A stretch of DNA of 64,000 nt from Maylandia zebra (GCF_041146795.1 NC_135185.1:27649529-27713528), one strand, 5' to 3'. Positions 35,601 through 47,254 are shown, counted from the first letter of the stretch. The notes: generated from the sequence alone by a model not told the origin. Made by a program: numbers and translations.

Positions 35601-38600
35601 TTCCACGTAGCACTTATTATTAGCATTACACTTAGGGGCATGGCTTTAATTTAAATTTTGTATTACTCAGAAATGACACTTACTGAAATTGTGTCTTTGG
35701 TTACTATTCGCAGATCATTATTAACAAGGAGCCTACAAAGCCTCCCCCTAACCAGCCCAACTGGGTCCATTACAACATGGAGGACAGCCCTGTAAAAGGA
35801 AAGGAGGTCTGGGACGTGAAGAGACTTCTGGAGGTACAAAAGCAAGAAAACCAAAGTGTATAGATACACAAAGTTCAAAGGGGCCTTTTCAGGCAAAACT
35901 GACTGGATTCATATTTCCAAGATTAGTTTTGGAAATCATTCAGTTCAACTCAATCAGGTTGTTTAATCCATTTACACAAATGCATAAAAATAGTGAGTTC
36001 AAGTAGCTGAGCACAGGTTTGTTTGAGGTAATATGGTAAATAAGTTGAGTGCATCATGTAAAATGTCCTGGTATAAGATAAATATTGTTCCAAATCAAAG
36101 AGTTTTACACAGAGCTCAGTTTCTGAATGTCCAATATTTTTGTATTGCCATTGAAAAATAATTAGGATTTACAGAAATGGTGACAAATAAGAATCCTCTT
36201 GTCCTGCAGCAATTCAGCTCGGACATTGCTGACAATGCCTCTAGTGTGTGTCTGGCCCACCTGTTTACATACCAGGACTTTGATGAGGGGACACTGGGTC
36301 TGGCGTATGTGGCCCCCTCCAAACCTCAGGCTCTAGGTGGACTCTGCCCAAAACGTAAGATCACTTTTTGATTATTTGCATGGAGGATTTTTCTAATGTC
36401 ATTTTGAAAGCCTAACTTTTAGCGTTTCCCTGTTAGGACAATTAGTTCCATTAAAATTTACTGCACTGGCACAGCTCTTGACCAGATGGACAAACTATGA
36501 TTTCTACTCTGTGAAGCTAAAAACAAAAAGAAAAACGAGCCATAATATTGAAAAGAAACCAAACAAAAAGCCATGTGTTGGAGGCTTTTTTTAGAACAAA
36601 CAAAAAAAGGTACTGACACTTTCCTTTGTAATTTTCTAGCTTACTATCCATCTCATTCTTCAAAGAAGCCGAGTTATCTCAACACAGGCCTGACAAGCAC
36701 CAAGAACTACGGCAAAACCATCCTCACAAAGGTCTGTTTCGTCTCATTTCTTTAGTCATAATTTCAGAATAAAACGAGTTGCTGGGTGCAGTTCAGCCAA
36801 GATGTTACGCAACATGTCAGTCTGCCAAGCTGAGGTTCTAGGTAGAGCAGACACACCTTTTTGTGTGGGTGTGATGAGTATCGATGTCAAGTCAGGCTGC
36901 ATTTTGACACCCCAAGTAGCGTTATGCTCCACGCTCATCTGCAAAACGCTTACTGTTATAAATATAATGTGCAAAACTTAACTATGTAATTATAACTTTT
37001 ACCTTTATTTTAAACAGAATGGATTTTAGATTCTAGATTTATTCTTAGGTAGCTTAAAAATTAAGCATTAAAAATTAATGTTGTTTTTGTCTCATCAGGA
37101 GGCGGATTTGGTAACTACTCATGAGCTGGGCCATAACTTTGGAGCAGAGCATGATCCTGATAATATACCGTACTGTGCCCCCAGTGATGACCAGGGGGGG
37201 AAGTTTGTCATGTACCCTATTGCTGTGAGTGGAGATCATGTCAACAACAAGGTAACTATCCATTCATGTAATATAAAAACATATATGCTTGGTAAGCCTG
37301 ACATCATTAGCTATTTCCAGGGTTCAGATGCTTCTTCACTTCCCAAAGTAAACACAGTGAAGCAACACTGAGAGTTAAATAGTCCAGGTTCTTTCAGCTA
37401 CAGTATCATGATCAATGTGTCTGTCGTCCAAGGTGTTACAATAAAGTTTAACATCCAGGTATCCATGAAAAAGCAGCCTTAGAAATGATCGAGAAGCTAG
37501 TTAGCTAGTTTCCACCTAAAGAGGAGTTGCCATGTTATGATTAAAGAGAGAAAAAACAAAACTACACTGTACATCTTTGCACACTAAACATAAAAAACTA
37601 AATGTCAGTGACCTTTGGAGGATTAGTGAAATTGCGCTACTTGAAATAAAGTTGAGACCTAAACACCAGGAAGATGAAAGAGGAGGGTTAAACTGTTCTT
37701 CGTGAAAGTCCATGTTGACACAGAGACAAATACAGTCACATGCCAGGAAGAGAGAACGTCTGCGATGACCCACAATGTTAGTCATTAATACATAGCTGTG
37801 TGAATTAGTATTACTCACTATGAATAAGACCTGATCCTAAGCTTAATTAAATCTTGGTCCTTCTTATGTTGAGCTCACAGGCTGCAGTGTACACAGTGAG
37901 TTCTGGATTTAGTTTAAATATGTGCGGCACAGGAGTAGTGCTGATAAAAGGCCAGATAGGTGATTATTTTTGGCAGGATTAAAGAAAAGACAACAAAAAG
38001 AAAACAACCATGATAAGCACAGTAGATACTTGGTCCTGGAGACAGGGCTGGCATGTCATAACTAGACAAGGGGGGGGGCAGACCCAACAATACTTCAGCT
38101 GTGCTCGTAGTTCAGCTACTACTTGATTTGCTTTGATCAAAAAGTTGTGGGAATGGACAAACTATTGGTTATAAGTGATTGGCATCATCTTTTTGTGCAA
38201 CTCTGTGGTGAAATCAAACGGTGTACAGTGTGAGAGGTCAGAACAGCAAGTCCACAACAGAAACAGAATTATTATCGTTTTGATTACTTTCATTTGGACT
38301 TTTTGTTTTTCATTTGGTTAAGTTTCAGTAAGTTTCCAGAGTGAGTTTGCTCGTTTCAGTTATCGTTGAAAATGTTTCGTTTCCATCCATCCATCCATCT
38401 TCATCCGCTTTATCCGGAGCCAGGTCGCGGGGGCAGCAGCCTAAGCAAAGAGGCCCAGACCTCCCTCTCCCCAGCCACCTCCTCCAGCTCATCCGGGGGA
38501 ACACCAAGGCGTTCCCAGGCCAGCCGAGAGATATAATCTCTCCAGCGTGTCCTGGGTCTGCCCCGGGGCCTCCTCCCGGTGGGACACGCCTGGAACACCT

Positions 38601-41600
38601 CACCCAGGAGGCGCCCAGGGGGCATCCTTGTCAGATGCCCGAACCACCTCAGCTGGCTCCTTTCGATGTGGAGCAGCAGCTGCTCTACTCTGAGCCCCTC
38701 CCGGATGGCCGAACCTCTCACCCTATCTCTAAGGGAGAGGCCAGCCACCCTTCGGAGGAAGCTCATTTCCGCCGCTTGTATCCGCGATCTCGTTCTTTCG
38801 GTCACTACCCACAGCTCGTGGCCATAGGTGAGGGTAGGGACGTAGATCGACCGGTAAATTGAGAGCTTCGCTTTTACACTCAGCTCCCTCTTCACCACGA
38901 CGGACCGGTGCAGCGTCCGCATTACTGCAGCCGCAGCCCCAATCCGTCTGTCGATCTCCGGCTCCCTTCTCCCATCACTCGCGAACAAGACCCCGAGATA
39001 CTTGAACTCCTCCACTTGGGGCAGGAACTCATCCCCGACCCGGAGTGGGCACTCCACCCTTTTCCGGCTGAGAACCATGGCCTTTCGTTTTGTTTCCATT
39101 TAGTTTTTATTTGTTTCAGTTTTAGTCTGTAATGTTATTATTGTATCGATGGATTATGCCAGAGGCAAGGTTTAGGAAAATCAGTTTCAGCTTTACATTT
39201 TAAACACAGAACTTGTAGAAAGCAGTCGACTTAAAGTCCCCTTTTGTTACAGCCAAACAAATAAAAATCTGACCAGTTTTAATTATTTTCGAAAGTCTAG
39301 TTTTTATTTTAGTTAGCTAAAATGTCACATTTTGTTTTAGTTAACCATAATAACCTTGCCAACAAGTTGTACTTGAGGGGGCAGATCAATCAAATTTACA
39401 GCAGGTAGCATTGTTTATTTATTTTTTTTAAATAGGCTATGATGCCGTTTAGTTTGAATAGACTGCTGCATACCAGGATATATGTCTGCAAGATGAGCTG
39501 AGATGATACAGAATGTGATGGGCAGAATGGATGGCAGCTTCTGGTTGTGCAGAAGGTGGGATAACTGAGTCACAGTTGTTCCTGTGAAATTAACAACACA
39601 CGCAAAATCTTATGCGCTTCCTCCATCATTGGCCTTATGATTTCTGCAGCTTCACATCAACCACGTTAGGTGTTTGAGGAGAAGCATAAAACAAGATAAT
39701 TGCATAAACTGTTAAACCTTTTGAGATTCAGGTTTGGAAAATTTAGAGGCAAGTGATTTGCGTATGTCATTATTTCAGCGTTAAAGATTCATGACTATTC
39801 TTTGTCACATCACCTTTAATCACACACACAAAATAACAGTAAAAATTTAGTCCTCTTTAACCTGTTACAGATTAATTCTTATCTTCTTGTTTTTCCTCAA
39901 GCATTTCTCCAACTGCAGCAAGGCTTCTGTAGAGAAGACATTAAGTCACAAGGCACCGCTGTGCTTCAAAGAGAGGAACAGCAAAGTCTGTGGAAACTCC
40001 AGAGTGGAGAATGGGGAAGATTGTGACCCTGGGCTTCTCCACCTCAATGATGACCCCTGCTGCACCTCCAATTGCAAGTTCAAAAGTCATGCAAAGTGCA
40101 GGTATGAAATCCAAAAGATGGATCTATAAGGAATTTTTTTGAAAAACAACAATCGAATTAAATGTTGGATTAATTGATTTCTTTACAGTGACAGAAACAG
40201 CCCTTGCTGCAAGAACTGCACTTATGCAAAGAGAGGAACAGTGTGCCAGGAGCCCATCAATGCTACCTGTAAAGGCAAATCAGTCTGCACAGGTGATCGC
40301 CTCCTGCTGGTGTAACACGAGAACTGCAGCAGTTATTCAAGCCTGCCTATTAAAAAACTAGATAAATTAACCCTTTTCTTCACATAACAGGTAACAGCAG
40401 TGAATGCCCACCTCCTGAAAATGCTGCTGACAAAACAGTGTGTGTTGACAAAGGCCTGTGTCGCAATGGAGAGTGTGTGCCCTTCTGTGAGGCTGAGCTG
40501 AACCTTCAGCCTTGCGCTTGCAATGGTGATTTTTATTTCTTTCAACAACATTTGAAAATGTCTGAGATTTGCTGAATAAGCCTGGAGACTCTCACTGATT
40601 ATAGAGGTAATCAGATGGAGGAGTATCTAGACAAGCAAAAATCAATGAGTTTGGAAAGAAATGACAAGATCACAGATGAATTTTTCTTTTTTGGATTTAC
40701 AGCTGGAAGTAACATATTAAGAATAAAAGGGACTGTTTGAATAAGCTTGGATATTCTTTCAATATATCCAGGATATAAATGTTCTCAATATTTTTTTAAA
40801 TGCTTCTTGTGTTGATCGTCTCTTCTGCTTCCAGATACTGAGCACTCCTGTAAAGTGTGCTGCAGGAGTAAAAATGGCACCTGCTCTCCCTACTCTAAAG
40901 GTGGCAACTTTCTATTCCTTCGCAAAGGAAAACCCTGCACCGTGGGCTTCTGTGATGAAGGCGTGAGTTACCAAACCTTTATACTTCTCTGCTCTGCAAT
41001 CAAGAAACCTGCTGATCCTATCATATTTCTGTATTTCTGAACTACAGTAGTGCTGACAAAACTGTGTCAGCGTTACAACATTTTGGAGATATTATTTTTA
41101 TTTCAATGTCAACTTTGTTTTCGGTCATAAAGGGAAAGTGCATGAAGCAGGTACAGGATGTGATTGAGAGGCTGTGGGACTTTATTGACAAGCTGGACAT
41201 AAACACATTTGGTAAGTCGGCGTTAAAAAGTGTGTGAAAATGCTTCCAGATACAATAAAACTCTGAATAATTGTGATATTGTTTTAATGTTTATGACTGT
41301 AGTAGCTTAGCTTAGTCAAATTCAAAGTTTTTCTTCTTCTTCTCCTCTTTTGTGTGTTTATCACTATCCTCCACCTCATCACCACATCAGGGAAGTTCTT
41401 GGCTGATAACATAGTGGGCTCAGTCGTGGTGTTTTCCCTCATCTTCTGGATTCCTCTCAGTATCCTGGTTCACTGTGTGGTAAGAAGCTGCTGAATATCC
41501 ATTTGCACTGATCCCCATTGTCTTCAGTGTACAATGAGCAGCTGATATTTGCATCATTAGCACTATGCTTATGCTGTCCTTTTCTGTTACCTCTATCTTT

Positions 41601-43935
41601 AGGACAAGCGACTCGACCAGCAGTATGAGGAGAACACAAAGTCATTTTATTATCCTCCAAATGTAAGTTCTTCAACTTTCCAGTGCTCACACACGCTGAT
41701 CCTGTGCACCACCGTTGCTCTCTTGCACCAGACTAACCAAACTAATCCAGTTCCATATTGCTTCTTAAAAACTGACCTCTTTAATCAAGCAGGGAGAAGA
41801 AACAGGAAGGACTGTAACTGAGGATCAGGGATTGGCCTTTTTTCATTGCAAATGAGAAATTAAGACATAAATTCAAAACTGCAGTGTAACATTTAAAGTT
41901 CAAAGTATTGCTTATATCTTATGCTGGAGCATACGGCAACCCCCTCATTGCCAGAAAACAAGATCTGTTTTTAGCTCCTCTTCTTTCCAGCTGACTTTCC
42001 TCAGATTGGCTGAGCCTTTTAAACAGAAGGTTTAACCAAAAGTCTTGTGTGTCTGCTGCTGATTTTCCTTCTCTGATCATCCTGCAGCACCAAGAGTAAA
42101 AGGAAACATGATGAAATTAGCATTTAGAGCATCTTAAGCCTGAGCTTTTAGTTCATAGGGAGCCTGGCCATGTTTTATATGTGCTTCCCACATTGAAACG
42201 GTATATGTGTGACAAAAGATGAGAAAAATCAAAATAGGCCAACTTTAAAATTTGCTAACAGTTATGGTTTTTGTTGCTGAGCTGGGAAATTGTGGTTTTA
42301 CCTTTAATATCATTATTTGATGTTGGAAAAGGCTAGTGGTAAACCAGCCCAGACCTGGAAAAATAAAAGGGTAAGAATGAGAATCAGAAGACTCTCTTTA
42401 AATTGTATAAACCAGTGGTCAGATAATCCACAAGCAATGGCCTCACTGTCACTGCTGGGTTTTCTGAATGACCTGTCCATCACTCTTTGCCTTGGAACTG
42501 CAGCAGATGGTGGAAATTTGTAGTAGAGCTCCCGCCATAGGTGAGTGTGTGTGCGACGGCTTGGTGTTGCAATGCGTTGCCATTGAGTCCATGACGGTGC
42601 ATGGTCAGTGGCCCACGTTTGGGATACTCTTGCAGTCACTTACTGCTTGATGGTAATCACTGATCCAGCTGCACATTTGCAGCCCCTCGAACTCGTCTTC
42701 ATCTGACAAATAAAGTGAGGGAGGCTCGCACAGCTTCATGTGACTGAACAGCTGTGGAGCAGCAGATCAGGAATTGCCTCAAGTAAGCAAGATTGCACTT
42801 TTGGAGTATTCAAACATCGAGACGACCAAACGGGTTTCACATTGTTGTCGTTCGTGAAATTGGATGCAGTGTGTGTCGACATTTTTCAGTTTTTAGTTGC
42901 TCTTCAAAGCCAAAACAAGAAGCGTTTAGGTGACTGTTTTTATTTTTTGTTTAGTGGCTGTGTGCACTGTGTGAGGTCCTTCTTTGGGTTTGATTGGAGG
43001 GAGAAGAAAAAGACTGGGGGGTACATTCCTCTTAAGACCTTTCTTGCAGACATTTTGACTTGTTAGAGCATTTTTAAGCGCTCGCACAAATGATCAAATT
43101 AATGATGGCTTAGTTCCATTTAGGTTTGCTTTTAAATCCTGCAGCTGAACCAATGTGTTTAATATCAGGGTGCTGGTAACCCTAAATGGATTGCAGTCAT
43201 AATTAATAAATCACATTTGCCTGACACTTCAAAATGGTCAAAGGCAGAAAGGTTTTTGTTTTTACTCATTCCCACCTTAAGCTATTGGGTGTGTTTTAAG
43301 AGTGTAGATAAGAGTAGATAGGAGCTACTTAAAGGTAGCGCAATCAGCAACATGAGGTTATTATTATAAAACATATGTTGGGGAGTTAAACTGTAAAGTT
43401 CTGGGATACATGTGATGCTCTGAATTAAACAGAATGTAGTAAAAAGGGAATGGGTGCCACCTCAGTCACACACAGCTGTGACTTGCCTCCGTCCTCACAT
43501 GCTGTTCTCCCTCTTCAGAATCAAGACGTGCTGAGCAACCTCGAGTCAGCATCCGTGCGCATCGTCAAGCCTCTTCAGCCTCCCTCCTCCTCCGGCGGCC
43601 GGACCGTGCCCTTCATCCATCAACAACAGCCTCAGCCGCAGAGCCAGGTCCGGGCCACACTCGCAACCAACACCAGTACCCCGGCCCCCGATCTGAACTC
43701 CGGCCCCACCCCGGACAGCGCAGGGGGGCTGCGGATGGCCACCATCCAGGAGGACACCAGCAGCGGCTCTCACCTGGGAGAGGAGGGCCTGCTGGAAGAT
43801 TTCACAACCGCAGGAGCCTGCTCGTCGGCTACGAAATCCTCCTTCGAGGATCTGACCGAACAGAACCTACCAGCCAAGGACCGACGGCGCCTTAAGAGGC
43901 AGGAACGCATTGATACTAAAGAGACGGAGTGCTGA
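23631..43935 (+). CDS. adam17: ADAM17 / TACE metalloprotease, 19 coding exons
   Basis: Type I membrane sheddase that cleaves TNF-alpha, EGFR ligands, Notch and other ectodomains. Exons: 23,631-23,736; 29,904-30,036; 31,304-31,437; 31,597-31,685; 32,272-32,455; 34,740-34,870; 35,050-35,136; 35,714-35,833; 36,210-36,354; 36,640-36,731; 37,099-37,251; 39,902-40,101; 40,189-40,292; 40,391-40,525; 40,835-40,962; 41,133-41,211; 41,391-41,479; 41,603-41,662; 43,519-43,935. They join in frame to 861 residues (human 824; same exon number). Visible: signal peptide; Cys switch PKVCGY (C188); furin site REKR 220-223; zinc site [11 protein letters not shown] 415-425; Met-turn VMYPIA (M445); disintegrin/Cys-rich '[15 protein letters not shown]'; juxtamembrane CANDIS-like '[13 protein letters not shown]'; TM ~681-702; C terminus 'DTKETEC'. 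The tail is ~27 residues longer than human, and the human Thr735-Pro site is replaced by a Ser-rich stretch. The paralog (a or b) is undecided. Confidence 0.96.
24110..26020 (+). repeat. Left array of ~179-bp tandem repeats
   Basis: About eleven head-to-tail units, each containing 'ctgtgatccacagcc', 'attactgtacagtttttgag', 'gattacaggaaaact' and 'gaggtgacgcagatat'. Successive inner units are exactly 179 bp apart (for example at 24,754, 24,933, 25,112 and 25,291). At least three sub-types differ in one ~40-bp block: 'tcttcccattttgcttt', 'tttgcacaatttactct', and an outermost 'atttacccaatttactcaac'. The 60-codon open frames here are by-products of the period and not genes. Confidence 0.93.
26027..26302 (+). 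repeat. Dispersed teleost DNA-transposon-like fragment nested in the foldback centre
   Basis: Reads 'gatgtcagatcagcatcctg', 'cacacctgtgaggtgggatg', 'ttatctcaatatggcaga' and ends 'gtgttgcgtttatatttttg'. These are phrases of a widespread non-coding teleost repeat often grouped with non-autonomous DNA transposons. The family assignment is from memory and moderate. Confidence 0.5.
26355..26570 (+). repeat. Dispersed teleost repeat with 'CTGGTTCTGCCGGAGG' core
   Basis: Contains 'gcctggttctgccggagg', 'tttcttcctgttaaaaggga' and 'gctcatagggggtcatatga', ending in an A-rich 'actgaataaataat'. Inverted copies occur at 12,690-12,960 and in each tandem unit after the 509-aa ORF. Here it sits inside the unique centre of the foldback element. 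Confidence 0.7.
26710..29640 (-). repeat. Right array of ~179-bp tandem repeats, inverted
   Basis: Roughly sixteen units of the same repeat as the left array, reverse-complemented ('ggctgtggatcacagggtg', 'atatctgcgtcacctctta', 'agttttcctgtaatctga'). The same sub-types appear in a different order. The outermost unit (about 29,520-29,630) is the counterpart of the outermost left unit, so the arms were once matched and the inner parts expanded independently. Confidence 0.93.
30037..34739 (+). other. adam17 introns 2-5
   Basis: These are introns between the short prodomain exons. They are AT-rich (especially 33,180-33,480) and contain the SINE at 33,952-34,236. A stretch near 33,530-33,630 has phrases ('gtgacaaaacgttcgttcc') like a common fish repeat. 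No other gene was seen. Confidence 0.6.
33952..34236 (+). repeat. Diverged tRNA-derived SINE with LINE-type tail
   Basis: Reads 'gtgcagcggttagcactgtt', 'acctcacagcatgaaggttc', 'cacagtccaaaaacatgca', 'gattctaaattgtccgtag', 'gcgaatggttgtttgtgtg', 'aacctgtcaggggtgtacc' and ends 'gggtagatggatta'. This is the full architecture of a common teleost SINE, with several internal deletions. It lies in adam17 intron 5. Confidence 0.7.
37252..39901 (+). other. adam17 intron 11
   Basis: A 2.65-kb intron separating the catalytic and disintegrin exons. It hosts the LINE insertion at 38,385-39,088. That insertion sits in T-rich sequence ('ttttagttaaccataataac' near 39,335), itself typical of another dispersed repeat. 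Confidence 0.6.
38385..39088 (-). mobile_element. 5'-truncated Rex3/RTE-like LINE, C-terminal ORF still open
   Basis: On the minus strand an open frame (39,099 to 38,410) gives 229 residues with LINE C-terminal phrases '[19 protein letters not shown]', '[11 protein letters not shown]'-like text, '[19 protein letters not shown]' and '[18 protein letters not shown]'. It ends in a (GATG)n tail. Flanks 'tttcgtttccat' and 'ttttgtttccat' could be a one-mismatch target duplication. The reverse-transcriptase core is missing, so it is immobile, but the uninterrupted frame says it is young. The clade name is from the tail type and general resemblance. Confidence 0.8.
41663..43518 (+). other. adam17 intron 18
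   Basis: A 1.86-kb intron before the last exon, donor 'gtaagt' and acceptor 'cctcttcag'. Overlapping open frames on both strands at 42,313-42,650 have no recognisable product. No named repeat was seen. Confidence 0.6.
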
Positions 43936-45020
43936 GAGAGGAAAAACAAAAAACAAGTGCGTTTGCACAAGCGTCCTGATATTTGTTTTGTTTTTTTTAG
44001 GGAACACGAACAAATGTGCAGCATCATATGCTTTTCTTTCTTATTGCAACCGGTGTTAAAGCGTAACATATCTTTCTCAGATCTTAGTGCTCTAAAAGTG
44101 TTTATTCAGTCACATGAAATTAGATTGAGTCACTGAACAAATACAACACAGGAAGTCTCAAAGCCCTCTAACACTAAATCCAAATAAGTTCATGTTTTTG
44201 TGCCTTTTTCACTAAGGTATCTATTTCCATGGCCATTTGAAGCTTTTGAGTGTCTGTGGAAATAAACCTGCCAGTTCTTTAAACAATGTTCATTTTGTTT
44301 AAGCTAATGGCTAAATGTTTTTCTGACAATGCAAATATTGGTCAGGAACAAAAAGAGATTATATTAAATATTTAACTGTAATCCCTGCAGATTGAAAATG
44401 ATTACACAAATACTTATTCGTAGGTTTATTATGTGTTATATGGTAAGTAACCGTAACATTTCTTGCTCCAAACAGCGCCTAGAAGCAGAACAAACCTTAG
44501 CAGTACGATGCAGAATTCTCTATATTAATGTTGTAAGTGTAACTATTTTTCAGTGAAGGAAACATTTACTGGAAGTGCAAACAACACATAAAGGAGGAGT
44601 TGGTCTAGAAGTATTTTAACATCACTGGAGAATTGAAGTTTACATGCTTACACATTCTGTCTCATCAGCTGTTTCTTTGAGGTACTGTGTAAGTAGCATT
44701 ATTGTGTTATTTGGTAGGTGGAGCTTAAAGTGGGGAGAAGTAATATCAGCTTTGCTAAAGCTTCAGTATTGTGATGTTTGAACCTGTAGAAAACAATATG
44801 GTGCTTTTTTGGATTTTGTGACCAACTATCCCACGGTGACTCTCATCTATATACAATTCCCAGCAGCAGACAACTCCAACATTCTGTATTTAATATTTGA
44901 ATATATATTTTTTAATTTTCTGTCTGTGTGCCAAGGTGAGCTATGCACCTGTTTATTGTTACCTGCTGTGTCTCATGTTAAGAAAACATGTATGGTCAAA
45001 ATAAAAACACTAGCTTTTAG
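43936..45020 (+). other. adam17 3' UTR
   Basis: Runs from the stop codon to just after AATAAA at 45,000-45,005. Its last ~170 bases (from 44,838) are also the first bases of the tandem unit, so the same poly(A) signal recurs at the start of units 2 and 3. The UTR end is inferred and not proven. Confidence 0.55.
45000..45005 (+). terminator. Candidate adam17 poly(A) signal
   Basis: AATAAA in 'gtcaaaataaaaacactag', the first strong signal at a plausible distance (~1.07 kb) after the stop codon. It is duplicated with the tandem unit. Confidence 0.55.
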
Positions 45021-46340
45021 TGTACAGGATGGATGTGAATGTTAGTGAACAAAACAGGCCTGCTGTATATCAGATGATGTGTATATTCTTAATGTTTTTA
45101 TGCTTACAAAACTCTACTCAAGTTTCTTTTAAAGTTTTTGCTTGCATTTCCTACACAAATGTCAAAATAATAAAAAATCTTTGTGCACTGATACATGGTC
45201 TCACATTTTTATCTATTCAGCTGCTGTGTGATGCACACCAGTGGTCCTCACTGCGCAATGTTAAAAGAAAGGCTTCATTTTTATCAGCTGGTTTTCACAT
45301 AGGCCAAACATCTCTAAGGATATTTCTCCATTGTCTATAAATACATGTCAACAACATGTAGCAACAACTACTACTGATTCATACATGTCCATCACTTTGG
45401 ATGAGTGCATGTTTTTTTGCACACTGTCATCCTGTGCACTGTCCCAGCATGATTAGACCTTAGCGATGAACCTTGTTGCCAAAAAGCAAAGCCAGTGGGA
45501 GCAACATCTTCCAGAGCTAAAGCTCCGTTCACCAGCACTACTGGTGAGCCTTGTCTATAACAATGCCATGTTTACATCACATACCAAATGTAGTCATTTT
45601 TTTTAAATTAACAGAATGATATATAGGATGTGATACTGATTACATAGTACTGATCCTCACCTGAGTACATTTTGTTTTATAATTTCCCTGAGGTCCAGAA
45701 CATCTCCATCATAATGATCATATCTTGTTTGGGGATGCTGCCCTGCCACACAGTTTGTAGGCCTCAAAAACCTGTTGATCTCAGTACACCTGCAGATTCA
45801 AGGAGACATACTTTTACAGGTGACAGTATGTACTAAAGTATATGTAATTTAAACTTTTTTCATAACATTATGAAGTTGTGTGATATGCGAGTGAGAGATT
45901 ATGACAAACATCCAGAAAAGTCTTGTGATCATGCAGTCATGTCTGAAACTTCTCCCACACCGAGTGCAAGACAGGGTGGAAAAACCCTTTAATTCATAGT
46001 GTTCTTGTTGCAGTGAAACGCTAAAAGATTTAAAACAAAAAATAAGGGCACATAAAGTGACACTGCTTGCTTTTTGCAAACTACTTTCACAAAAAGCCCA
46101 TTATGGATTATGCTCAAGTACACTGTTGTGTAAAATTTACTTTAGTAAATTTACTTGTTTCATGCTTGGTCATGCAAGTTCTGTAAGTGAGTGAAAATAA
46201 TTCCACAATTTTTTTTTAGACATTTTTAGACACTCTAAGCTTTTTGAAAAAGAAAATTATCAAATTGTAACACAGAGTGTGGTCAGACTGCTTTTGTTAC
46301 ACACAAATACCTGTACACGTTTGTAAATCTTAGTTTACGC
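45021..46340. other. Unit-1 segment with no recognised gene
   Basis: Repeated at about 51,510-52,828 and 58,011-59,329. Short open frames on both strands (for example 45,020-45,340 plus and 45,849-46,079 minus) stay open in all copies because the copies are nearly identical. They show no recognisable domain, promoter or splice context. Confidence 0.5.
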
Positions 46341-46344
46341 TAAG

Positions 46345-46832
46345 AGATCAGAGGAGAAGGGTGGAGTGCCCACTCCAGGTCAGGGATGAGTTCCTCCTCC
46401 AAGTGGAAGAGTTTAAGTATCTCAGGGTCTTGTTCACGAGTGATGGGAGAAGGGAGCAGGAGATCGACAGACAGATTGGTGCTCTCAATTTACTGGTCAA
46501 TCTAGGTCCCTACCCTCACCTGTGGTCACGAGCTGTGGGTAGTGACTGAAAGAACAAGACTGCAGATACAAATGGCTAATATGAGCTTCCTCAGAAGCGT
46601 GGATGGCCTCTCCCTTAGAGGGGAGGCCAAGTGGCTTCTTTCCACATGGAAAGAAGCCACTTGAGGTGGTTCGGGCATCTGAGAAGAACACCTCCTGGGG
46701 TGAGGTGATCCGGGCATGTCCCACTGAGAGGAGGCCCCCGTGCCTTGGTGTTCCCCCAAACAAGCTGAAGGAGGTGGGTGGGGAGAGGGAGGTCTGGGCT
46801 TCTTTGCTTGGGCTGCTGCCCCCGTGATCCGC
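46345..46832 (+). pseudogene. Truncated Rex3/RTE-like LINE fragment in unit 1
   Basis: Plus-strand relative of the LINE at 38,385-39,088. It has '[19 protein letters not shown]' and 'SDGRREQEIDRQIGA', then a deletion, then 'CPTERRPPCLGVPPNKLKE' and '[15 protein letters not shown]'. It is internally deleted and frame-broken. A perfect 16-bp-arm hairpin lies inside it at 46,628-46,663. Copies: 52,835-53,322 and 59,334-59,821. Confidence 0.75.
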
Positions 46833-47254
46833 GATCCAGTAGAGTTGAGTATGTGGGTTACGCCCATTAAAAACTTGCCAGATTTTCTAATACAATACCA
46901 AACAGCACATTCTGCTATTCACTCTTGCTTTGAGCTTTGATACCCAGGTGCTCCAGTCATGTTCCTGATTGATACAAGTTTGATTTACTGAATACTAGCT
47001 AAGCAATCTAAGCAATCTACAGAATCTACAGAATCAACAAATTTCTTCCAGTCAGCGAATGCTGCATATAATTTTATTTTTTGCTTGTTGCAACGTGCAT
47101 AAAATTAAAAGGTTAAAACTAATGAAACTAGTTTTGAAAATTTTTTTTTTATTTGATTCAATTTTATATCATGAAATATGCAGAAAAAATAGAATTGGGC
47201 TGAAAGGTCTAATGCTTCATAACGTATTCAGGTTGTGTATCATATTTTTTAAAA

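Noticed and set aside
42313-42650. Overlapping ORFs on both strands in adam17 intron 18
   Set aside because: No family resemblance, and the intron is bounded by good splice sites that join exons 18 and 19 in frame. No evidence for a nested gene.
46497-46867. Minus-strand ORFs of 88 and 113 codons in each tandem unit
   Set aside because: They are reverse-frame readings of the truncated LINE. The GC-rich LINE sequence stays open in several frames.
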